Shown piece after piece: positions 44,449-56,818 of a stretch of DNA of 64,000 bases. Every line of letters starts with the position of its first letter. Positions within the stretch are counted from its first letter, which is position 1. A program made the translations under genes and the position numbers. Under the pieces are notes generated by a model. That model was not told the DNA's origin, made no database searches, and saw nothing but the letters and a program-made list of their open reading frames with translations. This DNA is from Fremontodendron californicum (lineage: Eukaryota; Streptophyta; Magnoliopsida; Malvales; Malvaceae): the NCBI GenBank assembly GCA_030761205.1, contig JAULJL010000020.1, positions 4,841,001 to 4,905,000 on the forward strand, written 5' to 3'.

Positions 44449-45210
44449 CACTACAAGAGAACGTCGATTTACCGACGGAAACATCACCGACAGAATGTTT
44501 CCGTTTGTAAAAAAATTCATTATCGACCGAATTTTGATTATTACCGACGGAAATCCGTCGGTAATGTTTTGCCCTATTACCAACGGAACTTTTCAGTATT
44601 TTCGACGGAAAAAGAATATTACCGATGGAATATTAGCGACAGATTCATTCCGTCGGTAATTTCCGTCGGTAAAAGTTTGGCCCAAACGACCTAGATTCCC
44701 GCCAAATTTTCACCGATGGAATTTCGAGAATTACCGACAAAACTTCCGTCAGTGAAAATTATACACGGTTTTCGAAATAATTTTTGACCATTCACATTTT
44801 TTATCGAGGGAATTAGGTTTATTATCGACGAAAAATCCGTCGGTAATAGTTTTTTCTTAGTTTTTAATAAATAATAAATTTAAATTTATTAAAAAACTAA
44901 TTAAGGTTTTAAAGTGAACGGTCATAAAGTATTACCGAACGGAATTTTCGTCGGTAATACCTACATTCTGTCGGTGAAAGTTTATTACCGACGGAAAAAT
45001 GTTAATATCGACGGATGAAATTTGAAATCCTGTCCAAAATATTACCGACGCAATTTTCGTTGGTAATACCTACATTCCGTCGATGAAAGTTTATTCCGTC
45101 GGTGATGTTTCACCAACGGAAGATGGTATTATCGATCGATGTTCCGTCGGTAATCGATTATTACCGACGAAATTTCCTTCAGTAATAACCCTATTCCGTC
45201 AGTGAAAGTC
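44449..45210. repeat. Left subterminal repeats of the CACTA element
   Basis: More than 20 copies of ACCGACGGAA / TTCCGTCGGTAA variants in both orientations. In CACTA elements such motifs bind the TNPA-type protein that brings the ends together. Confidence 0.9.
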
Positions 45211-45620
45211 TCGAGCATAACTTAATGCCCGAGACTTCTTTCCTCATTTTCTCTCTTTCTCTCTTTCTCTCTTTCCCTCTTTGCTCCGTCATGCCCCTTC
45301 GCCGTCCGACCCCTTCGCCGTCGCCGTCCAACCGTCCCCCACGAGCCATCTCCTCGCTGCCACAGCCGTCGTCGTCCAACCACCGGGTCTGTTTTTGTTC
45401 TCTCTCTTCTTTCAATTTCGTTTTTGATTTTTGGTTTTTGATATTGTTTGATAAATTGTTGTTTTCATTTTTGATTTTTGATATTGTTTGATAACTTGTT
45501 GATATTGTTTGATAACTTGTTGTTTTCGTTTTTGTAGTTAATCCGACCGTCCCCCACGAGGCACCACCATCGCTGCCACCTCCGGAACCATCCGACCACC
45601 ACGCCTGGGTATGAGTTGTT
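45211..45620 (+). other. CT-rich leader of the CACTA transcript
   Basis: CTCTTTCTCTC tracts followed by CCGTC/CGCCG-rich sequence (45290-45395), unlike the AT-rich surroundings. An 88-codon frame here (Pro/Ser-rich) has no family features. It probably represents promoter and untranslated first exon of the transposase gene. Confidence 0.45.
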
Positions 45621-46640
45621 TGATAAGTTGTTGAAATTGTTAATGTGTATATTGTTGAAATTATTAATGTGTATATTGTTGAAATTTTTTTCGGTATATT
45701 GTTGAGTTGAAATTAAAATTGTTAATGGGTATGAGTTGAAATTGTTAATATGTATATTGTTGAAATTGTTAATGTGTATATTGTTGAAATAATAGATTAT
45801 TTATAATTATAATTTAAAAAGATAATATTAAAAAAAATATAAAATTCTCATAATAAAAAAATAGTATTGTAGGCAAGTGGAAATTATTAATATATTTAAA
45901 TTAATTGTGTAGGGTTTAGGGTTAATGTGTTATAATAAATGAAACTTTATTTATAATATAGTAATAAATATAAAAATATAAATATAAATTAAATAATAAT
46001 AATAATAGTTTATTTATAATTATAATTTACAAATATATTATCAAAAAATATATAAAATTATAATAATAAAGAAATAGTATTGTAGGCAAGTGGAAATTAT
46101 TAATATATTTAAATTAATTGTGTAGAAAAATTGTTAATGTGTTATAATAAATGAAACTTTATTTATAATATAGTAATAAATATAAAAATATAAATTGAAT
46201 AATAATAATAATAATAATAATATTTTATTTATAATTATAATTATAATTTAAAAAGATAATATTAAAAAATATATAAAATTCTAATAATAATAAAAAATTT
46301 GTAGGCAAGTGGAAATTATTAATATTTTTAAATTAATTGTGTAAGAAAATTGTTAATGTGTTTTAAGAAATAAAACTTCATTTATAATATATACTAATAA
46401 ACATAAAAATTTAAATTGAATAATAATAGTTTATTTGTAATTATAATTTAAAAGTATTAAATTAAAAAATATATAAAATTTTAATAATAAAAGAAGAGTA
46501 TTTTAGGCAAGTGGAAATAATTAATATTTTTAAATTAATTGTGTAGGAAAATTGTTAATTGTGTAAGAGCTAGAATAAGTAAAACTTATTTTATAATATA
46601 TAATAATTTAAAAAGATAATATTTTCAATTTGTTATTTTG
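45621..46640 (+). repeat. Four tandem units of about 205-220 bp in the CACTA leader or intron
   Basis: The word AGGCAAGTGGAAAT recurs at about 45871, 46084, 46303 and 46505, each followed by TTAATAT.TTTAAATTAATTGTGTAG and an AT-rich stretch. Before them, short repeats of TGTTGAAATTGTTAATGTGTATAT lie at 45620-45790. It is non-coding. Confidence 0.8.
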
Positions 46641-46685
46641 ATTCTTGTGTTATTGTATTGTTGATAGTTTACTTAGGCTTAGAGA

Positions 46686-49600
46686 ATGGAGCACGATAAA
46701 TCTTAGATGTATAGGCGGTTGGACGACTCTCAATATATTAGTAATGAGTATTTGAATGGAGTTGAAGAATTCTTAGGTTTTGCATATGCTCACAGCGAGT
46801 ACGTAAAGGATAATAGAATTAGATGCCCTTGTGTGAAGTGTCAATATAATCGGTTTGCATAAATTGATGATGTGCGTAAAGACTTGTATTATAGAGGGTT
46901 TAAGGAGAATTACTATAATTGGGATGTACATGGTGAAAAGCATCAAGGTCAGTCATCAAGGATGCATAATGATGAAGTCGAGACGAGAAGTGACGATGAA
47001 ACAGATAATCCTTATGCTAGAATGGCTATGGATGCTCTAAATCTGAATATGTATTTAGGTGGTAATTACAATGTTGATGAGACAATGGTTCAAGATGATC
47101 AACCGAATTTAAGTTCAGCAACTTTTATTGGTTGATGAACCAAGCAGATGAACCGTTGTGGTCAGGATGTACAAAACACACAACTTTATCTGTTGTGTCA
47201 CAACTGTTAAATATGAAGTCTGAATTTAACATGAGTGAATTGTGTTTCAATCGTTTGATGATTATGATAAAAGGGATGTTGCCAGAAAGTGATAATTTAC
47301 GTGATAATTTTTACCGAATGAAGAAGAAGATGGCCAAATTTGGACTTCACTATCAGAAGATACATGCATGCAACAACAATTGCATGTTGTTTTATAACGA
47401 CTCGCTTGACTTAGAATTTTGTTCCGTATGTGGCCATCCTCTTTATAAACCAAGCAAATCAAGTGTTAGAAAGTCGAAGAGAATTTCTTATAAGATTCTT
47501 CGTTATTTGCCATTGATTCCGAGACTTCAAAGATTATTTATGTCATCGGTTACAGCTGAGAATATGACATGGTATGCGCATAACCGGAGGGATGATGGAG
47601 TGTTGAGACACCCTGTTGATGGTGAAGCATGGCAAGACTTCAATCGTATGCATCCGTTTTTTGCAGTGGAATCTCGAAATGTCAGATTGGGTTTGTGTGC
47701 ATATGGGTTTTGTCCGTTTACTCATGGAGCGAAACTGTACTCTTGTTGGCCGGTAATGCTTTGTGTATATAATTTACCACAGTGGATGTGTATGAAGCAA
47801 CCATATTTAATACTTTATATGGTAATTTCGGGTCCAAATAGTCCATCACAGAATATTGATGTTTTCCTCATACCATTGATAGATGAGGTGAAATTATTGT
47901 GGAATCATGGTGTTCTAAGTTATGATGGGTATAGGAAACAAAATTTTATATTAAGAGCTGCATTGTTATGGACGATTAATGACTTCCCTGCTTACGACAT
48001 GTTATCAGGATGGAGCACACACGGTTGATTGGCTTGTCCTTATTGTATGGAAGAAGTTAAGTCATTCAGATTGCATTATGGCAGGAAACCATGTTTTTTT
48101 TTTTATTGTCATCGACAGTTCTTTAAATCATCCTTTTAGAAGACAAAGAGATAAATTTTGTCGAAGAGTTGAGCATGATTCTCCAATTGAGCGATTATCT
48201 GGTGAGGCAATTCAAGAAATGATAGATAGCATTCCGAATATCACATTTGGGAGTAAATTATGTGAACAGAAGTTGATTGATTCGGAGAATGTCACAATTG
48301 GATGAAAAAGAGTACTTTTTGGGAGTTACCTTATTGGCATACTAATCTCATTCGTCATAATTTGGATGTGATGCATATTGAGAAAAACGTGTTTGATAAC
48401 GTGTTCAACACAATGATGGATGTGAAGGGCAAAACAAAAGACAATATAAAGGCCAGAATGGATTTACGGTTGCTTTGCAGACGGTCAAAATTAGAATTGG
48501 TGGAAAGCAATGGAAAAACGTACAAGACTAAAGCCAGTTACACATTAAACAAGGAAGATCAAAAAAAAGTTTGCACTTGGGTAAAATAATTACGACTTCC
48601 CAGTGGATTTGTTTGGAATATCGGCTGATGTGCAAATGTGGTTGATGGGAGATTTTATGGCATGAAAAGCCATGACTGTCATATATTTATGCAGCGGTTA
48701 CTTTCAATTACATTTCGAGATTTGGTACCTAACACAAAATGGTATGCAATTACTGAGCTATCTCATTTTTTCAAAGACTTATGCTTTACAGAAATTCATG
48801 TGGACCAGATGGAGTTCTAGAAAACCAATATTGTTGAGACCATTTGCAAATTGGAAAAAATATTTCTTCCAGCCTTTTTTGATTCAATGAAACATTTGCC
48901 TATTCACCTACCTTATGAGGCAAAAGTTGGTGGACCTGTCCATTATCGTTGGATGTATCCATTCGAAAGGTAATTAACAAAGAATGTATGTAATCTTTTA
49001 CATTATTTACTTTATTGAATTGAACATTTGTTAATTTAGTATTCGTTTTTAAATCTTAGATTTCTACATCATTTAAAGAGAAAAGTGAAAAATCTCGCAT
49101 GTGTTGAAGGGTCAATAGTTGAGGCATATATAATGGAAGAAATTTCATCGTTCTGCGTCTTATACTTTGAACCAAATGTTGAAACAATATTTACTCGGGT
49201 GCCTCGAAATGATGATGGAGGAGATGTCGATCCCATGGGATGACTCTCAGTTTTCACACATGAAGGGAGATCTTTTGGTCCGAAAAAAACAAAGGCTCGT
49301 TACTTAGAGCACGATGAGTACGATGCAGATGAATTATATGTATTAATGAATTGCGAAGAAGTCATACCTTATATTGAGTAAAAGATTTACTGTTCTCTCA
49401 AATATTAATTGTGAAATTACGTTATATAATTAAATTAGGGAAACTCATTATGTATCCAATCATTTTTAGGGTGTTTGATGAGATAGTGAAAATCGATACA
49501 CCGAACATTATAGATGGTGAGTTGGAGAAAGTCCGTGTAGGTAGATTTAGAAAATGGTTTAAGGACTACGTAAGTATTCTTTAATTTCTATGTTCCGCTA

Positions 49601-50420
49601 ATGCTTGATACAATTTGATATTGAATGTAATATTGTTTTCCGTTCACCGTTCATAGGTTCAGCAAGATTCAAGTCAACATAACTCTCGTATAGTTGAGTG
49701 CTCTTATGATTACATGATTCTCTAGAATATTGTTATTCTGGATATATTGTTAATGGTTTCAAGTTCCATACTTTAGATTATGGAAAAAATCGAAAAACCA
49801 TGAATAGCGGTGTATGCGTCAAAGACGACTGTTATAACGATTCTTCGCATGACTTTTATGGAATGTTGTTAGACACTGTGGAGTTAGAATATTTTGGTAT
49901 AGGAAATCAGGTCGTACTTTTTAAATGTTGATGGTTTGATACGGATAAAGGAATTTGGGTAGATCCTCATAATGAGCTTGTTGAAATAAAGTACAGGTCA
50001 ATACTTGCTTGTAATGAACCTTTTGTTTTAGCTCATCAATGTCAACAAGTGTATTACAGTTCTTATCTATCGAATAGAAGAGAACGTCGAGACTGGTGTG
50101 TGTTCAAAACAAAGGCTAGGAGTAGATTTGACATTGGATCTTGTGCAGGAGAAATAATTGATCTAAACGAGGGGTTTATCAACAAATGGATGTGCCTACT
50201 CTCACCATTGTAACATATTCAGAAGATCTTGACAATCCTCAACTTTTGGTTCATGGTGATTTCGAAAAAGTAAACATTAATGTTCAGAGAACAAATGAAG
50301 AAGAAAATGACGAGGACGAAGAAGATGAAGAAGAAAAAGAAAAAGAAGATGAATAAGTAGATTATGATGACAGCGATGACAATAATGCTGATGAGAACGA
50401 CGAGAATGATGATGATTAGA
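46686..50420 (+). pseudogene. CACTA transposase, TNP2 type (Transposase_21), multiple lesions
   Basis: From an ATG at 46686: transposase-associated domain (EYLNGVEEFLGFAYAHS, RIRCPCVKC), then the TNP2 core (MLPESDNLRDNFYRMKKKM, GLHYQKIHACNNNCMLFY, FCSVCG, HPVDGEAWQDFNRMHPFFA, MVISGPNSPSQNIDVFL, LLWTINDFPAYDMLSGWSTHG and the conserved NLDVMHIEKNVFDNV). DUF4218-like (GMKSHDCHIFMQRLL, VGGPVHYRWMYPFER) and DUF4216-like segments follow (FYGMLLDTVELEYFG), then a Glu/Asp-rich tail near 50300. Stops at 46704 and 46860, a frameshift near 47128, a TGA at 48026 and several later shifts inactivate it. A GT-AG intron (48970-49059) splits DUF4218. Before decay it would have cut and joined the CACTA ends. 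Confidence 0.9.
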
Positions 50421-50529
50421 AAGTTAATATTATTTATTTATTTTATAATTGCATGATCTGTCAAGTAATATATTTTATGTGTATTCAATATATATATTTT
50501 TTAATAAATTTAATGTTTTTCATTTTACA

Positions 50530-52150
50530 GATAAAACACGAGGAACAGGGCGTAAAACTACTGGAAAGAATAAACAGAGTTCTATGTGGGATGCATTTCG
50601 ACCATCTGGAGGATCGTCCTCGGGGCATGGTACACCAGAGTTCTGTGTGGGACGCCTTACAGGTGTCTACGTCACCGCTGGATGAAATTTCACAGTATTT
50701 ACTTAATGAGCCAGCACCGACGTATTTCGCGGATGATGACACGGGGCAGCAGACAGAGGTACCTGCATCACATCCTACACCGTCTAACGGTACTGCCACT
50801 GAGCAGAGGAAACGAGGTAGAGGTCGGACGAAAAGATTACCGACACCGAGTAATCCGGATGACAGATTTCGACTGTCAATTCTTCAAAACACGTAAGTTA
50901 ATAATATTTCGATAATTTCATTATTTGAGTAAAATAAATTATTGTCCACTAACACGTATCCTTGATTTTAGGACTTTCACGGAGAGTTGTGCAAAATCCA
51001 CCATTGCCTCCATCATCAGACAACACTATAACAGACCGTAGCCTACTTGGTCGAAGATACCTGTTGACGTGAAACTGTCTATGTGGACTATATTTGAGGT
51101 ATGATTTGGTTAAAAGTCAAATTATAATTTAATTATGTTTAATACTATATATTAATTCATAATGTCTCATTGTAGAGAAAATGTCAGTGGCCTCCCGAGC
51201 AGATACCATATGTTAGGAAATTATGGGAGGCCACATACGAGGATCAATTCAAAGACATGATGAACTTTGAGAGGGAAAATGCCATGTCCTTCTTTCAAAT
51301 GAATCGAATAGAAGACTGCAATGGTTACAGGTGTGCTTGGGTAGTAGTCGATATTTGGGATAAACTGATTGATAGCGTCTGGAGTACCGACGCTTGGAAA
51401 AATAGGTCCCAAAAGGCCAAGAGTAATAGGAACACGGAGAAAGATGACAGCATTACAAAGCACACTGGTGGATCAATTCCTTTTCTAGTTACCGGTGAAA
51501 GGATGGTAAGATTTATTTTTGTTTTGCAATTTATTGTTTAAAAGTTTTATCGTATAAACTATGTGAATTTTTATTGGTTTAACATATTTTTCTCTATTCT
51601 TTTAATTTGTAGTCACAAGAGTTGCAGCGCAACGTGAGTTTCTTGGAGCTATTTAACAAAACCCATAAACGTGCAAAGGGTCAGGGTGATTACGTAGACA
51701 ACAAGTCTAAAGTTGTAACTGTATACTTTATATATTACATTAATTGATTATTCCAGATATTTGTGTTTATGTACGTGTTCATTACAATGTCACATACTAA
51801 TTGTTTATATATTTAAATATTTGTAATTGTAGGAAAATTATACTGCTTCGTTGCAGCAAAAATATGGGGACGATACGTCTTCATATCTCGATTTCGACCC
51901 TCAATCCTAGTCTGATGCTATTGGGGGCATTGAGACTACGCGGACGCATGTTTATGGGTTTGGAATGAGACCGAAGATAGGGCAAATTTTCGATCCATCC
52001 GACAGTCACCAAAGTTCAGATGCAGCCAGTTATGCTCCATGTGGTCCTAGTACTACACAGCAGCCGACAGCAGCGCCCTCTGAGGACATCATGCATTGAG
52101 GTCTGATGTCTCGCAAATCTAGACCTCAATCGTGAGACTTGAGAATATCA
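50530..52150 (+). pseudogene. CACTA second gene, Transposase_24 (TNPA/PTTA-like), spliced and broken
   Basis: Exon pieces with GT-AG introns: about 50530-50892 (two frames needed; KTTGKNKQSSMWDAFRPSGG, later KRGRGRTKRLPTPSN), 50972-51098 (SIIRQHYNRP), 51176-51505 (RKCQWPPEQIPYVRKLWEAT, DQFKDMMNFERENAMSF, SVWSTDAWKNRSQKAKSNR, DDSITKHTGGSIPF), 51613-51714 (ELFNKTHKRAKGQGDYVDNK) and from 51833 (ENYTASLQQKYGDD). This is the order of the plant Ptta/En/Spm Transposase_24 family, thought to bind subterminal repeats. A TAG near 51040 (where the family has Trp), a frame change in the first exon, and stops near 51910 and 52098 disrupt it. Confidence 0.85.
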
Positions 52151-52199
52151 TGACGAGCTAGAATACGATAATCACACTTTTACTGCAATAACATATAGT

Positions 52200-52509
52200 A
52201 GCTGCATTAGGCGGGATCGAAACTCAGGTTGTCGGACTCAGTGCTGCCTTAGGCATGGGTGTTGGATCGAGTGCTGCCGGAGTCGGTGCAGGACTGAGTG
52301 CTGTCGGAGTCGATGCTGCTGGAGGCATGGCTGCTGGATTAGGATTGAGTGCTGTCGGTGCTGGAGTGAGTGCTGCCGGAGTCGGTGTTGTCGGAGGTGA
52401 TGTCGGAGTAGGAGGCATGGGTGCTGTCGAAGGATTGAGTGCTGCCAGAAGTGATGCCGGAGGCAATGCCGAAGTAGACAGTGAAGCCGATGACAATAGT
52501 ACCTCGTGA
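52200..52509 (+). repeat. Coding-type minisatellite (Gly/Ala/Val-rich tail)
   Basis: Imperfect units of about 27-36 bp built from GGATTGAGTGCTGTCGGAGT-like words translate to repeats such as GLSAVGVDAAGGM and GVSAAGVGVVGGD, ending EVDSEADDNSTS and a stop at 52507. It lies in frame-like continuity after the second CACTA gene and is probably its low-complexity C-terminal tail. Its GC content is far above its surroundings. Confidence 0.7.
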
Positions 52510-52679
52510 TGAGTTCTTTTTTTTATATTCGAGATGCATTTGAATATTATTTTATTTATATTTTTACGGATTTCATTTTATTTTTTATGGTGTAATTATA
52601 TAAAATTTTCTTTTTATTTGTAAATTTTTTTTAATAATTTTATTTTTAAATATTTATTTTAATTTTTTTTCAAAAAAAA

Positions 52680-53060
52680 AATAATTACCGACGGAATAAT
52701 CCGTCGGTAAAAGATGTTTACCAGCGGAACATTCCGTCGATAATAACTTATTAGTTATTACCGACCAAATTCATCTGTCGGAATATGAATTACCGATGGA
52801 ATACATCCGTCGGTAAAACTATCACTGACGGAATATTTCGTTATAATATTTTGTCGGTAAAGAAAATAACGACGGAACTATTCCGTTTGTGATAAGATAA
52901 TATCAACAAAAATTTTCGACGGATTTTTCTTTACCGACCGAATTAGTATCACCGACGGACTTTTTCGACGAAATTTTTCATCGATAAAACTTTTTACCGA
53001 CGGAATGTAGACTTTTACCGACATATTATTCCGTCGGTAAAAATCCGTCCTCTTAAAGTG
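52680..53060. repeat. Right subterminal repeats of the CACTA element
   Basis: About 15 copies of (T/A)TTACCGACGGAA and complement variants up to the right terminal repeat, mirroring the left end. Confidence 0.9.
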
Positions 53061-53316
53061 TCAACTTTACAATTTTTATCTAGATAAGTGTTCTAAAAGT
53101 ACGTGTAATTGATTATCCTATTAAAGTAATATTTACATTTTATACATTAAAAATCATTACATTCACCAAGCATATCGTTTTTTATAGAACAACAAAGCAT
53201 ATTGTTAATTAATAACCGTAAATTAACATATATATATTTATATGAAAAATTATTGTACTAAGTTAGAAATCAAATCTTCCCTTGTCCAAGGGATGGTTGA
53301 TACCTCATTTTAATAT

Positions 53317-53990
53317 ATTTTTTTTCCCTAAGCCATTGAAATTTATTAGAAAATCAAGAAGATACAAAACTAGCAAAATGCTAGTAAAACATAGAACATA
53401 GTTCTATGCAAATTCAAAACAGACTGACAAAGCACCACCTAAAAAGAACAAACACCGTAAGAGTTGCTAAACCTATCCCTCAGAATATAAGAACATCAAG
53501 CTACAACACCATACACCTAAAAACATTTGATCATAAGTTACAACAAAACTGCAAAAAATTCCATACGCTTAAAAATCATTGCGAACCAATAAGCATTAGC
53601 AGAACCATCGGGAGAATCAACAAGTGATACTTCAACAGAACTTCCACAAAACTCCACATGTTGAAAACAGAGAAACTTCATTCAAAGTCAATTTATATCA
53701 CAAAATCCAAAAATGGGTTAAGAGCCACTTCAAAAATCATTCTCTGCTGCCACCTTTGACATAACATTTCAACCAAAACTTCACTCAAATTAATCTCAGT
53801 TCTTATTTACGACTTCAATTCTTGCATTGTAGGGAATTCCTCAAGCTCGTAAATGCACAAGTCCAAAATTCCAAATTATCCAAAAACTGAAAATACATGA
53901 ACAAGACTGAAGCTTCCCATGGAAATGGCAATTGCAGATTAGAAGGCAATAATAGATGATCCAATTTTACTGCAATAAAATTGAGAAAAC
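53317..53990 (-). mobile_element. Probable LINE 3' fragment (minus strand)
   Basis: TTTTTTTTCCCTAAGCCATTGAAATTTATT at its left edge reads on the minus strand as a LINE-like tail with an A run after AATGGCTTAGGG. The sequence to about 53990 is less AT-rich than the flanks and has no good frame. No convincing target duplication was found, so the class and the right boundary are tentative. Confidence 0.4.
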
Positions 53991-54531
53991 ACCACTTTTA
54001 TCCATTTAATATTTTACTTAAACAATTATAATTAATAAAAGATAAATATATTAATGAAATCTAAATCTTGATTGAGCAAAAAAATAATAAAAAATAAATA
54101 TGAAATAAACATATTCAAAAATTGAATTATTTGTTCGATTTAAATTAAAAACGGTACATGTTCTTGGACAAATACATCTGCCTGATCATCCTAGGTTTGT
54201 TCTGAAACTTAACTTTAAAAACACTCGATGGAATAATCAAATGGATAGTATTTTTTTTAATAATTAATTGTTTTGAGTTTAGCAATTTCAAGATTCTAAG
54301 TCTAAGCTATAGCTAGGGCTAAATCTTGTTTAATCTCCTTAGGTAGAACTTAGAAAAATAACAACATGGTACTAGTCTAGAGCCTTGTGCCCATTTTATA
54401 TTCGTTCTTCATCTTGTGTTGGGTTTTATATTCATACTATATTATGGTTAGGTAAAATCCAAATTAAAAAAAATGGTTGCTAAGTTTGGAGATTAGACGT
54501 TCTGCTTTAATAAACTGTAACAGTTGAAACT
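53991..54531. other. Intergenic, nothing recognised
   Basis: AT-rich spacer with no supported feature. Confidence 0.55.
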
Positions 54532-54545
54532 AACAGCTCCTTCGA

Positions 54546-54744
54546 GCTTGTGATTGGTTCTGGTTTTCAACTGTTTTTGATATATTGTTCAGAAGCTTTG
54601 TTTTGTTTCTTTTGTCCAGTTTTGATGTTTCTGGCATTGGAGGTTTGAATTTATTTGGACCTTCAATTACTGTATTGTGGTTGGCTGTTCTGGCCTTTTT
54701 TTAATGAAAATATCTTCATGATTGAGGGGAAAAAAAAAAAAAAA
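54546..54744 (+). mobile_element. 5'-truncated LINE 3' end with target duplication
   Basis: About 200 bp of 3' UTR-like sequence ends in TTTTTAATGAAAATATCTTC... and a 15-A tail (54730-54744). It is flanked by AACAGCTCCTTCGA (54532-54545) and AACAGCCCCTTCGA (54745-54758), a 14-bp duplication with one mismatch. Short 5'-truncated insertions with A tail and long duplication are typical of LINEs moving by target-primed reverse transcription. Confidence 0.8.
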
Positions 54745-54763
54745 AACAGCCCCTTCGAAAAAA

Positions 54764-55155
54764 AAGTTTAAGTATCCACATAATCTCTTTACTCTAGTTA
54801 AAAAAGTAATTTAATTCATATATTGTAAAAATAAGTTAATCCCTATACAATTGAAATAAGTGCAAATAAGTAAAATTGATAATGGAGTTAATGAAAAACT
54901 GTTAAAATACTGATATGGACTCGTAAAATCTAACAGATTTAGATATATTCCAAGTCATATTTTATTCTAAGTCATTAATTCTGTTAAATTTTACGAGTCC
55001 ACGTAGCATTTTAATGATTTTTCATTAACATCGTTATCAATTTTACTTATTTGCACCTATTTCAATTGTATATGGACTAAATTGCTCACTTTTACAGTAC
55101 AGTGACTAAATTACTCTTTTCATTACAATACAGGGACTATGTGGGTACTTAACCC
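54764..55155. mobile_element. Foldback MITE, about 390 bp
   Basis: Nearly the whole element is one inverted repeat. The left arm begins near 54764 (TTTAAGTATCCACATA) and the right arm ends GTGGGTACTTAACCC; shared inner words include TACAATTGAAATA(A/G)GTGCAAATAAG and GACTCGTAAAAT. The centre is AAGTCATATTTTATTCTAAG near 54960. It sits directly against the target duplication of the LINE fragment to its left. Its own target duplication is unclear. Confidence 0.8.
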
Positions 55156-56805
55156 TCGAAGAAACTGTAGGTTAGGTGTAGTTTTATCAAGTTCTGAAAA
55201 TCATCACAACAATAATAATATCTGTTTATGAGTTTGATTACTCATTCTATTTAAATCGGTCGGAGTTGAGATATGTTTTTTATAATTTAGACTAGTTTAG
55301 TCCGAATTATTATTTAAATAATAAAAAAATTTATTTAAATTTAATTATTAAAATATAAAAATATTATTTTAATATTATTTAAATAGTAAAACAAATTTTT
55401 AAGTTAGATCAAGCCTGGAAAAACAAAAAAAAATCTATTTGAGTTTGATCCGACCTACGAACACCTTTAGATACATATACACTAGCATTATCTAAGTCTT
55501 GTACTTCACTTGATAAGCATTAAGATATGTGTTTGATTTAGATCTCTTCATGGATCATGCTGGTCACGTTAGATCCAATTAACAAAAAAAATTGAATGTC
55601 CAAAGTTCGGTTTGATTCGATCTAGTGAGCCCAAAAACTCGCTTTCTTGTTTAAAAATATTAAACTATTAAAAATATATATATATTAATATATATTTATA
55701 ATTAAATTTAAATAAAAATATTTTTATTTATTAAATATTAATCCGGACTTGTCCAGATTAAAAAAAATAACCTATTGTCTTGTTTGGTTCAACTTAGATT
55801 AATTTGTTGGTTTTTTTTATAATTTAGTTAGTTTGTTCTATTTTCACAATAGTAACATCTATTTTCACAACTTTTAATGGCACATGCAATAAAAAAAAAT
55901 AAGAAAAAAAATATAAACAAATTAAAAGATTTTTTAAAATTATTATATTAGTTAAATAGGCTAATATATACTTATACATATATATATATATATTTAATAT
56001 AGATCCAACTGAAATTGAATCGGCTAGCTTGTGCCGGTTGTTACATTTACCATTTCCAACATATAAAAGAGCTGAAGTTGTTTAAATTCTTATAGATAAT
56101 AAGAATCCATTGATTCATGAAATTATTATTTCTTGTTTTGGAAAAAAAAAAAACATTTTTTTATATGCCAACGCCCATGGGCCAAACCAAACATGTGAAC
56201 CACTTCTAGCATGTCGGTTGATAAACTCATCTTCACATTGGTCAGTCCCTTAATTTATTATTAGAATTTATCACATCCAAAAAAAAAAAGTATTTTCAAA
56301 AATAACTATTGTATTTAAAAAATAGATGAATAGTTTTTTAGTGAGTTGTTATATTTTTAAAAATTAAAATATATTAAAAAAGAGTGAACAGTTTCTAATT
56401 GTAGTTTTTTTTTTTTTTCTAAATTTAAAAGACCTAAATATTCTAATTTTTTTATTATAATTATAATTTAGTTTTTATATAATTTTATTCATTGAATTAG
56501 TATCATTTGACTCGTGACACGAACTCAATCAATAACTTTATAGTATAGATTTTTTTTTTTTATACATAACTTTATAGTATAGATGTTTTGAAAAGAAAAC
56601 ATGTTAATTATATTGTTGAAGAATGATAATTCAAACTCCCTTTCAATTATTGCTAATAATTCTCACTAAACTCATAGTTTCTTACAAATAAGAGAATAAA
56701 ACAAATTTAAGATCCTTTTTTTCCCTCTTAACCTTAACAAGCAAGTTTCATCTACTGCCTACTTACTATGAAGCCATTACCAATGATTTTCATGTGTAAA
56801 TAATT
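55156..56805. other. Intergenic, AT-rich
   Basis: Contains (AT)n at about 55975-55998 and several GATCCGA/TCCGAC words suggestive of decayed MITEs at 55250-55470 and 55540-55790, without definable ends. No gene was recognised. Confidence 0.5.
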
Positions 56806-56818
56806 TCATAAGTGTATT

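Larger units (their letters stand above)
44449..53060 (+). mobile_element. CACTA (En/Spm) DNA transposon, 8.6 kb, with decayed transposase genes
   Basis: It starts CACTACAAGAGAACGTCGAT and ends with the complement of CACTTTAAGAGGACGGAT. The 3-bp target duplication TCA lies at 44446-44448 and 53061-53063. Dense subterminal arrays of TTACCGACGGAA and its complement fill both ends. Two genes lie between them on the plus strand: a TNP2-type transposase (46686-50420) and a Transposase_24 (TNPA/PTTA-like) gene (50530-52150 with tail to 52509). Both have stops and frameshifts. The layout is that of an autonomous CACTA element that has lost function. Confidence 0.93.

Noticed and set aside
45191..45415. 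Minus-strand 74-codon Glu/Arg-rich frame
   Set aside because: Low-complexity product of CTCTTTCTC tracts, antisense to the CACTA leader.
52224..52496. Minus-strand Ala/Pro/Thr-rich 90-codon frame
   Set aside because: Antisense reading of the Gly/Ala minisatellite.
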